A stretch of DNA of 10,437 nt from Candidatus Krumholzibacteriia bacterium (GTDB taxonomy: Bacteria; Krumholzibacteriota; Krumholzibacteriia; Krumholzibacteriales; Krumholzibacteriaceae), in the NCBI GenBank assembly GCA_026387805.1, contig JAPLKY010000449.1, positions 1 to 10,437 on the forward strand, read 5' to 3'. Shown here one piece after another: positions 5,215-10,437 of this stretch (position 1 is the first letter of the stretch; every line of letters starts with the position of its first letter). A program made the translations under genes and the position numbers. The notes below the pieces were generated by a model. It did not search any database. It had not been told where the DNA came from and saw nothing but the letters and a program-made list of their open reading frames with translations.

Positions 5215-7053
5215 TTGGCTGTGATTCGAAACGATATGCCGATAATGAGCCCGCGTGCGATGCACGCGGGCTTTGTGCTCTTCGTCGCGGCGGCGATCGC
5301 CTGCGCGCCGGCGACCCTGCGGGCCGCCGTCGCGTTCGATTTCGAAGGCCCCGTATTCTATGAGCCCGGCGAGATCGTCAAGGATCACGCGCTCATCCTC
5401 GTGAACGACACGTTTCGCCTGTACTATATAACGACGAGTCAGCGGAGCTTCGGATACGCGACGTCGAGCGACCTGCGCCACTGGACGAGACGCCGGGACG
5501 CGTTGCGCGCGGGGCCGGACGAATGGGACAGTCTGGCGATCTGGGCGCCGAGCATCGCCTCCTACCCGTACGGCCCGGGGTATTATCTCATGTTCTACAC
5601 GGGCGTCAACGCCGCGGTCGCGCAGCGCACGTGTCTCGCGATGAGCCACGTGCCGGATAGATGGAGCAAGGCGTCCAGCATTCTGTTCACCCCGTTCCAC
5701 GGAGATACGACGTGGATGGCCTGGCGCGAAGACTCGTGGTCGAACTACCGCGATCCCGGATTCTTCAGGGAGAACGGGACGAGCTACCTCGTGCATTGCG
5801 CCCATACCCGCGAGTTGAAAGGCGCGATCGCGCTGGCGCAATCGGACGACTGGTTCACGTGGCGCGACGCCGGTCCGATCTACGTGCACGGCGACTGGCA
5901 CGCGCTCGAGAGCCCGTTCCTCATGAAGCGGAACGGCGTCTACCATCTCTTCTTCACCGAGGAGACGGTCGGCGGGGTTTCGCACATGGCGTCCGATTCG
6001 CTTCGATCGGGATGGAACATCGTGAAGCGAACAATCATCGACGGGGGCCATGCCGCCGAGCTGCTCGATCTCGGCGGCGACGCATACGTCATATCGCGGC
6101 ATACCTCGTATTCGAGCGCGGGAGGCAGCGTTTCGACGATCCGGTTCGATACGCTCGACTGGCTCGGCGACGAACCCGCGGTCGAGATTCCCCCTCCGCT
6201 CGAAGGCTGGACGATTCTTTGGGGCCACGCGTTCGACCGTCAGCCGGTGTTCGGGAACAACCCGCGGTTCCGGGGCGACGACACGACGGAAACGCTCTTC
6301 GAGGGAAACGGATGGATCGGAACGTACGAGAGCTTCAGCGGTCCGCTCACCGGCTCGTCTCCAGGCGCCTTCCAGGGTGACGGGGCGCGCGGGGCGATCC
6401 GCTCGAAAGACTTCACGATCACGGGATTGTCGATGCGGCTTCTGGTCGGCGGAGGCGCGTATCCCGACTCATGCTACGTCGCTCTCTGCGACGCGCGGAG
6501 CGGAGAGATCCTTTTCCGCGAAACGGGCAGGAACACGGATCGCATGGACGAGCGGATATGGAACCTGTACCCGCTCCGGGGATGGACCGTGTATCTCACG
6601 ATCGTCGACGACTGCGGCGCGCCTTTCGGCCACATCAACGTCGACGGGATCGAGGAACGCCTGATCCCCGTCGGCCCGCCTCCCGACGGCGACAGGTTGC
6701 ATCCGAAGAGCAAGAAGAAGCGGATCGTCGCCGTTGAGAGCCTCTCTCCCGCCGCGCCATCCGATCGGGCTCCCGGGCCCCCGGCCTTCACCTGCAGCCC
6801 GAATCCGTTCAATCCCTCGACGGAGATCTTCATCCGGAGCGCGCCGAACGCGATCCTCGCGGTTTCGATCTACGACGTCGCCGGGAGATCGCTCGGCGAT
6901 CTCGAAACGAGAACGGACGCGCGCGGCGAAGCCGCGATCCGGTGGCCGGACGGGGATCGGGGCGGCGCGTCCCTTCCGTCGGGCGTGTACTTCGCCGTTC
7001 TTCGGGATGGACCGCGCATCATCGCGAGGCTCAAGCTCGTTCTCGCGCGCTAG
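5215..7053 (+). CDS. Secreted GH32/GH43-type five-bladed beta-propeller glycoside hydrolase with beta-sandwich and C-terminal sorting domain
   Basis: Residues are numbered from the TTG at 5215 (612 residues). A signal peptide covers about 11-37 (MSPRAMHAGFVLFV, then LRA). Residues about 40-325 form a propeller of the GH32/GH43 type: KDH with D57 at the nucleophile/base position, YATSSDLRHW (81-90), YRDPGFF with R179-D180-P181, and LESPFL with E232 where GH32 has the Glu of its ECP motif. The WMNDPNG signature of true GH32 is absent. Residues about 331-485 match the beta-sandwich often attached to levanase-like GH32 enzymes (NGWIGTYE, LLVGGG, GHINVDGIEE). From 527, CSPNPFNPST and LPSGVYFAVLRD form a sorting domain. 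Oligo- or polysaccharide hydrolysis outside the cell is likely; fructan is one candidate substrate, unproven. The start is uncertain: TTG 5215, GTG 5221, ATG 5236 and ATG 5245 are all possible. Confidence 0.82.
   Translation: MAVIRNDMPIMSPRAMHAGFVLFVAAAIACAPATLRAAVAFDFEGPVFYEPGEIVKDHALILVNDTFRLYYITTSQRSFGYATSSDLRHWTRRRDALRAGPDEWDSLAIWAPSIASYPYGPGYYLMFYTGVNAAVAQRTCLAMSHVPDRWSKASSILFTPFHGDTTWMAWREDSWSNYRDPGFFRENGTSYLVHCAHTRELKGAIALAQSDDWFTWRDAGPIYVHGDWHALESPFLMKRNGVYHLFFTEETVGGVSHMASDSLRSGWNIVKRTIIDGGHAAELLDLGGDAYVISRHTSYSSAGGSVSTIRFDTLDWLGDEPAVEIPPPLEGWTILWGHAFDRQPVFGNNPRFRGDDTTETLFEGNGWIGTYESFSGPLTGSSPGAFQGDGARGAIRSKDFTITGLSMRLLVGGGAYPDSCYVALCDARSGEILFRETGRNTDRMDERIWNLYPLRGWTVYLTIVDDCGAPFGHINVDGIEERLIPVGPPPDGDRLHPKSKKKRIVAVESLSPAAPSDRAPGPPAFTCSPNPFNPSTEIFIRSAPNAILAVSIYDVAGRSLGDLETRTDARGEAAIRWPDGDRGGASLPSGVYFAVLRDGPRIIARLKLVLAR
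5248..5272 (+). terminator. Terminator-like perfect hairpin overlapping the signal-peptide codons
   Basis: AGCCCGCGTGC and GCACGCGGGCT pair perfectly over 11 bp around a GAT loop, followed by TTT then GTGCTC. The GC-rich stem resembles a rho-independent terminator with a poor U-tract. It lies 61 nt after the stop of the preceding secreted-protein gene, but within the N-terminal codons of the propeller hydrolase for every start that gives a proper signal peptide. The loop and next base also spell an in-frame ATG (5260-5262). Confidence 0.5.
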
Positions 7054-7074
7054 GGGCGCGGCGACTCGTTTTTT
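7044..7074 (+). terminator. Weak possible terminator after the propeller hydrolase
   Basis: A 5-bp CGCGC/GCGCG stem (7046-7050 with 7056-7060) flanks the stop codon and is followed, after an 8-nt gap, by six T residues at 7069-7074. The gap makes it a poor match to a classical terminator. It does fit with a separate promoter for the next gene. Confidence 0.25.
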
Positions 7075-7096
7075 CTTAGCGGCGGCGCTTTCATTG

Positions 7097-7105
7097 TGAT
7101 ATTTT
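7097..7105 (+). promoter_or_regulatory. Possible extended -10 element directly before the barrel gene
   Basis: TGATATTTT fits the extended -10 pattern TGnTATnnT and ends 6 nt before the ATG at 7112, so transcription would start at or next to the start codon. No -35 match is seen 17 nt upstream and no Shine-Dalgarno sequence precedes the ATG. Confidence 0.35.
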
Positions 7106-7111
7106 AACCGT

Positions 7112-7744
7112 ATGAAGATCGCACGAAGCATCGTCGCCGCACTGCTCGTCGCGTTCGTCGTCTCATGGAGCGGACCGCTCGCGGCGCAGAATATCAAGGG
7201 GCGTGAGATGCTCGGAATCCGCGTCGGCGGGGTCGCGACAAGCGGTTCTTTCAACGCGGAATTCGGCGGCGGGAGCGAGATCGAGCTCCATTTCATCCAC
7301 GGCCTCGCGAAATGGCTGGGCGTCGACGTCTCTCTCTCCTCCCACAACTTCGGCCCGTCGAAGAACGAGGACAAGAATCTCGCGTTCTTCGATCGCACCA
7401 ACGTAAACGTCCAGATGTTCTCCATCTCGGCCGGCATGATCCTTCTCGGAACGGTGCACGGGCGCTATACGCCGACCTTCGAGGTGGGGCCGGGGCTCTA
7501 CAGCGTGAATGCGATTCTGCCCCGGGGATTCTACGAGGCGCAGAAGACGGACAATCACCTCGGGATGTACGGCGGGATCGGCGTGCTCATCAGGGTGGCC
7601 GACACCGTATCGCTCAACGCGAATGTCAAGTATCACGCCGTATTCGTCGGCACCGAACCGGAAGATACGGTGCATTACTATACGGGAGAGAGCACGGCCC
7701 GCTTTTTCCAGATCGCGGTCGGCATCATGATCGCCTCGAGATGA
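7112..7744 (+). CDS. Outer-membrane beta-barrel protein (OmpA-like/porin-like small barrel)
   Basis: The 210-residue protein has a clear signal peptide (MKIARSIVAALLVAFVV, cleavage near PLAA/Q at 25). The mature part alternates polar and hydrophobic residues in strands separated by short turns, with Gly- and aromatic-rich segments such as MLGIRVGGVATSGSF, SIELHF-type amphipathic strands and MYGGIGVLIRVADTVSL. It ends on a strand (FFQIAVGIMIASR), as expected for an eight-stranded OMP_b-brl-type barrel. The exact pore or binding function is unknown. There is no Shine-Dalgarno sequence before the ATG; an extended -10 lies immediately upstream, so the mRNA may be leaderless. The TGA at 7742-7744 overlaps an ATG (7741) that is in frame with pyrE. 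PyrE itself most likely starts at 7786, so the two genes may be cotranscribed. Confidence 0.82.
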   Translation: MKIARSIVAALLVAFVVSWSGPLAAQNIKGREMLGIRVGGVATSGSFNAEFGGGSEIELHFIHGLAKWLGVDVSLSSHNFGPSKNEDKNLAFFDRTNVNVQMFSISAGMILLGTVHGRYTPTFEVGPGLYSVNAILPRGFYEAQKTDNHLGMYGGIGVLIRVADTVSLNANVKYHAVFVGTEPEDTVHYYTGESTARFFQIAVGIMIASR

Positions 7745-7785
7745 CGGCAACGTTCGACGGCACGACGCGCGCAAAGGGAGAACCG

Positions 7786-8322
7786 ATGAACGAACGGGAA
7801 GAACTCGCGAATATCCTCAGGAAACGCTCCATCCTCAAGGGGGATTTTACGCTCGCTTCGGGGAGAAAAAGCAGCTATTACATCAACGGCAAGATGACCA
7901 CCCTCTACTCCCGCGGGCTCCATCTCGCCGCAAAGCTTCTCCTCGACCGCTTCGAAGAAATCGAATACGACGCGTTCGCCGGACCGACGATCGGCGCCGA
8001 TCCGATCATCGGCGCGCTTCTTTCGCTGGCCGCAGAGCGGGATCTCGACAGGGAAGGGCTCCTCATCCGTAAAGAGGCGAAGGATCACGGCACCAAGAAT
8101 CTCATCGAGGGAAATCTGAAGCAGGGAATGCGCGTCATTCTTCTCGAGGACGTGGCGACGACGGGAGGGTCGCTCCTCAAGGCGGCCCGGGCGATCGAAG
8201 CCGGAGGGGGCGCGATCGCCGGCGTCTATACGATCGTCGATCGCGAAGAGGGCGCGGAGACGAATCTCGCCGAGGCGGGATACCGCTTTTTATCGCTCTT
8301 CAAGGTGAAAGAGCTCCTCTGA
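7786..8322 (+). CDS. pyrE: Orotate phosphoribosyltransferase
   Basis: PyrE joins orotate and PRPP to make OMP in de novo UMP synthesis, in the cytoplasm. The 178-residue protein is of usual length for short bacterial forms. Visible motifs are FTLASGRKSSYYING (21-35, substrate region), RKEAKDHGT (95-103, the catalytic flexible loop with R95, K96, K99 and H101) and the PRPP-binding signature VILLEDVATTGGS (117-129, with E121-D122). I chose the ATG at 7786 because AAAGGGAG lies 5 nt upstream. An in-frame ATG at 7741, overlapping the stop of the barrel gene as ATGA, would add 15 residues with no family support. No other pyrimidine genes are nearby. Its TGA abuts the stop codon of the convergent lipoprotein gene. 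Confidence 0.95.
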   Translation: MNEREELANILRKRSILKGDFTLASGRKSSYYINGKMTTLYSRGLHLAAKLLLDRFEEIEYDAFAGPTIGADPIIGALLSLAAERDLDREGLLIRKEAKDHGTKNLIEGNLKQGMRVILLEDVATTGGSLLKAARAIEAGGGAIAGVYTIVDREEGAETNLAEAGYRFLSLFKVKELL

Positions 8323-9138
8323 TCATTTCTTCGGCGCGGCCTGCGTCGCCTCTTGGGCAGGGCCGAACAATTCGATCGTATCCTCGTTCGTCACGCGAAA
8401 GAGCGTATCGGGAAGATCCGCATCGAGATCGACGACGGACAGCAGATACTCGTAGTACGGCGCGCCCCTGAAGGTAGCCTTGAACTCCTGGGGAAACGGA
8501 ATGTCCGCGATATCGGTGTAATGATCGTAGCTCTCGGTGTACACGGCGGCGGTGTCGCTCGTATTCGTGATTTCGACGCCGCTCAGGAACCAGCTCTTCC
8601 TGTCCAGCGCGATCGTGATCACTTCGGATCCATCCGTATATCGTATCCGGACGACGCTGTCCCCCTTCTTCACGGGAACCATCTTCCCCGTCTTCCCCGC
8701 GGTTTGCGCCCATTGAATGCAGTCGGGGAACCGGTACTTGAGCAAGCCGAGCTCCATGGAGGGGATGGTGTGTATTCCTTTCCCCTGCAACCATTCGCGG
8801 CTGGTCGTGCCGTCGAAGTACATCACAATGACGTCGGTGAGCTTCCCGACGGGAGCGGCCATGACCTTGTGCTTGTAAAGACTCCCTTTGCGGTACACGT
8901 CGAAGGCGTAGCTCTTCGCGACCGTCTCGGAGCTCAAATCCTTGATGAATCCCTTGGCCGCGAAGTTCCTGAGGCGCGCCGCTTTCTTCTCCCCGCCGTA
9001 GGCGCGGAGCATCTTCTTCGCGGCGCCCTCGGGGCTCGAAGGCACGCCCGAACATGAAACGAACGCAAGAGCCAGGAGCGCGGCTCCGCCGAAGCGGAGC
9101 GCCGGCTTCAGTACGTTTTCCGTATATCTTCCTGTCAC
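8323..9138 (-). CDS. LolA-like outer-membrane or periplasmic lipoprotein
   Basis: The 271-residue protein has a lipoprotein signal with a hydrophobic core (GGAALLALAFVSC) and lipobox Cys29. The mature chain begins with a short helix containing AAKKMLRAYGG, then long antiparallel strands: YAFDVYRKGSLYKHKV, VIVMYFDGTTSREW and VVRIRYTDGSEVITIALD. A tail with DIPFPQEFKATFRG precedes the last strand region. That order (YGG helix, dG-x-x-W strand, final I-P-F-P segment) resembles LolA/LolB-fold proteins, although the lipid-carrier role is unproven. The start is GTG at 9138, chosen because GGGGAGG sits 6 nt upstream. An upstream in-frame ATG (9198) lies inside the preceding gene and would wrongly lengthen the signal. 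It is third after sdhB and the glycosylasparaginase, 40 nt downstream, probably cotranscribed. The fold call is moderate; lipoprotein is firm. Confidence 0.82.
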   Translation of the reverse strand: MTGRYTENVLKPALRFGGAALLALAFVSCSGVPSSPEGAAKKMLRAYGGEKKAARLRNFAAKGFIKDLSSETVAKSYAFDVYRKGSLYKHKVMAAPVGKLTDVIVMYFDGTTSREWLQGKGIHTIPSMELGLLKYRFPDCIQWAQTAGKTGKMVPVKKGDSVVRIRYTDGSEVITIALDRKSWFLSGVEITNTSDTAAVYTESYDHYTDIADIPFPQEFKATFRGAPYYEYLLSVVDLDADLPDTLFRVTNEDTIELFGPAQEATQAAPKK

Positions 9139-9178
9139 GTTGCTCCTCCCCGATTCGGTATCGACAAAAGGTCCGGTC

Positions 9179-10195
9179 CTAGAGCAGGTGCTCGGCATCG
9201 ATCAGCTCGTTCGCGCCGCCGGCGGCGAGCGCGTACTGGAATCCCTCCTGAAGCGCGAGCGCGCCGATCTCCCCATCTTTCGAGAGAGCGACGAAGGCAA
9301 CCTGGAACGCCGGTTTCCCCTGGTGACGCTTGATGATCCGCTCGAGCGCCCGTTTGCACGCCTCCCTCGGCGCGAGCCCCTGTCGCATGCCCTCGACGAC
9401 GAGGAAGCTCCCGCACGTCTTGATGACCTCCTCGCCCTTCCCGGTCGCCGCGGCGGCGCCGATCTCGTTGTCGACGTACATGCCCGCGCCGATGATCGGA
9501 GAATCGCCGACGCGCCCGTGTATTTTGAAGGCGAGCCCCGACGTCGTGCAGGCCCCGGCGAGGTTCCCCGCGGCGTCGACGGCGACCATCCCGATCGTAT
9601 CGTGATCGAGGTCCTTCGGGAACCAGTCATCCTTGTCGCTCAAGCCCTGTTTCCATTTGACCCACGCCTCGCGGGAGGCCTCGGTGAGAAGCTCCTCGCG
9701 CGAGAAGCCCTGCTTCCGCGCGAACTCCTCCGCTCCCTCGCCCACGATGAATACGTGATCGGTGGTCTCCATGACCTTTCGGGCGATCGAGATCGGGTGA
9801 CGGTAGCTCTCGATGAAGGCGACCGCGCCGGCGCGGCCGTCGGGCCCCATGATGGAGGCATCCAGGGTCACCCTGCATTCCTCGTCGGGCAGCCCTCCGT
9901 AGCCGACGCCGTTCACGGACGGATCCCCCTCGGGAACGCGCACGCCCGCCTCGACCGCGTCGAGCGCGGGGCCGCCCGCCGAGAGGATCTTCCACGCCGC
10001 GTCGTTCGCCGGTATTCCGTGTTTCCACGTGGAGATGACCAGCGGCTTCTTCCCCGCTCCGGAGCCGGGGAGCGGCGCCGCCGAGAGCCCCGCAAACGGA
10101 GAGCCCGAAAAGAGCGAGCGCAGCGGCGCGAGGCTGCTTGCCGCGCCGAGGCCCGCCGTTATCTTGAGAAAGCTGCGACGCGATACCTTGGACAT
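9179..10195 (-). CDS. Tat-exported glycosylasparaginase (N4-(beta-N-acetylglucosaminyl)-L-asparaginase), Ntn hydrolase
   Basis: This enzyme family cleaves the GlcNAc-Asn bond of N-glycosylated asparagine and related beta-aspartyl amides. The precursor (338 residues) is expected to self-cleave into two chains at Asp199-Thr200 in HDTIGMV, with Thr200 as nucleophile. Other family marks are the TTSG (217-220), KIHGRVGDSPIIGAG (224-238, with R228 and D231) and AAAATGKGEE segments, very close to human AGA. The N terminus carries a twin-arginine signal, SRRSFLK (5-11), followed by a moderately hydrophobic stretch, so the site of action is periplasmic or extracellular. I chose the ATG at 10195: AGGAGGT lies 6 nt upstream, whereas the ATG at 10201 abuts it directly. 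That Shine-Dalgarno sequence overlaps the TAG stop of sdhB, so the two are translationally linked. A plain isoaspartyl peptidase/asparaginase is less likely given HDTIG and HGRVGDSP. Confidence 0.92.
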   Translation of the reverse strand: MSKVSRRSFLKITAGLGAASSLAPLRSLFSGSPFAGLSAAPLPGSGAGKKPLVISTWKHGIPANDAAWKILSAGGPALDAVEAGVRVPEGDPSVNGVGYGGLPDEECRVTLDASIMGPDGRAGAVAFIESYRHPISIARKVMETTDHVFIVGEGAEEFARKQGFSREELLTEASREAWVKWKQGLSDKDDWFPKDLDHDTIGMVAVDAAGNLAGACTTSGLAFKIHGRVGDSPIIGAGMYVDNEIGAAAATGKGEEVIKTCGSFLVVEGMRQGLAPREACKRALERIIKRHQGKPAFQVAFVALSKDGEIGALALQEGFQYALAAGGANELIDAEHLL

Positions 10196-10206
10196 CGCCA
10201 TACCTC

Positions 10207-10437
10207 CTATCCGATCCGTTCCTTCGTGAGCTCCCGCTTGAGCGCAGCGATGGCCTTCGTCGGATTGAGACTCTTCGGACACGCTTCGACGCAGTTGAAT
10301 ATCGTATGGCACCGCCAGAGGCCGTGCTTGTCGTCGAGCGCCTCGAAATGCTCGCGCGCCCCCTCGTCGCGGCTGTCCGCTATGAAGCGATACGCCTTGA
10401 GGAAGGCGTGCGGCCCGAGATACTCTTCGTCCGCCCA
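10207..10437 (-). CDS. sdhB: Succinate dehydrogenase/fumarate reductase iron-sulfur subunit, C-terminal 76 residues (partial)
   Basis: SdhB carries electrons from the FAD subunit to quinone in respiratory complex II at the inner membrane. Only the C-terminal end is in the window. It shows the last cysteine cluster, RCHTIFNCVEACPKSLNPTK, with C43, C49 and C53 of the visible part. These ligate the [3Fe-4S] centre and part of the [4Fe-4S] centre, in the order known from E. coli SdhB. The preceding HAFLKAYRFIADSRDEG segment is also typical. The chain ends with ALKRELTKERIG and TAG (10209-10207). The 2Fe-2S domain and start are past the right edge. FrdB cannot be excluded from this fragment alone. 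The glycosylasparaginase gene follows with an 11-nt gap. Confidence 0.93.
   Translation of the reverse strand, partial: WADEEYLGPHAFLKAYRFIADSRDEGAREHFEALDDKHGLWRCHTIFNCVEACPKSLNPTKAIAALKRELTKERIG

Noticed and set aside
4035..6228. Two long minus-strand open frames opposite the secreted-protein genes.
   Set aside because: Arg-rich shadow translations; the plus strand carries signal peptides, catalytic motifs and sorting domains.
7312..7785. Upstream extension of the pyrE frame through the barrel gene.
   Set aside because: PyrE homology begins at 7786 behind a good Shine-Dalgarno sequence; the extension is a shadow of the barrel gene.
1037..8219. Five copies of GCGATCGC (at 1037, 2832, 5293, 5824 and 8212), resembling the cyanobacterial HIP1 repeat and well above random expectation.
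   Set aside because: Each copy encodes Ala-Ile-Ala in the reading frame of its gene, so biased codon use (GCG ATC GCN) explains them; there are no intergenic copies.

Overview
The window reads as about 10.4 kb of GC-rich (roughly 60% by eye) chromosomal DNA from a diderm bacterium, probably of the Fibrobacterota-Chlorobiota-Bacteroidota (FCB) side of the tree, such as a Krumholzibacteriota, Eisenbacteria or Latescibacteria-type candidate phylum. The best evidence is a pair of secreted proteins ending in the FlgD-Ig-like / type IX secretion-type C-terminal domain with PNPFNPST motifs, together with lipoproteins, an outer-membrane barrel and a Tat-exported enzyme. The phylum is inference. No mobile element, tRNA, rRNA or CRISPR array is visible.

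Layout. (a) 1-1814, minus strand: a small zinc-ribbon membrane protein, then a GlpX-family (class II fructose-1,6-bisphosphatase) homologue, then the N-terminal part of the replication-recombination ATPase RarA, which runs off the left edge. (b) 1925-3683, minus strand: two TPR genes in tandem, the second a lipoprotein. (c) 3684-3950: an AT-richer divergent intergenic region with a near-consensus sigma-70 promoter firing rightward. (d) 3951-7053, plus strand: two secreted proteins with sorting domains. The first is a multidomain beta-rich protein of unknown function. The second is a five-bladed-propeller glycoside hydrolase of GH32/GH43 type. An 11-bp terminator-like hairpin sits at the start of the second. 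(e) 7112-8322, plus strand: an outer-membrane beta-barrel protein, possibly from a leaderless mRNA, and pyrE. (f) 8323-10437, minus strand: the 3' end of sdhB, a Tat-exported glycosylasparaginase and a LolA-like lipoprotein. This run meets pyrE tail to tail with no spacer.

How the genes fit together. RarA, PyrE and SdhB are housekeeping. The rest is mostly cell-envelope or exported: two lipoproteins, a barrel, two surface or secreted proteins and a periplasmic amidohydrolase. The propeller hydrolase and the glycosylasparaginase suggest scavenging of extracellular glycans and glycopeptides, but they are in separate operons and the link is inference.

The most notable observation is that the GlpX homologue aligns without gaps to E. 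coli GlpX over at least residues 1-214, yet several active-site positions are substituted (K29P, E59R, D61S, E88D, G89C, T90I, E213Q). It may be a pseudoenzyme or have a new substrate. No clearly new multi-gene system was found.
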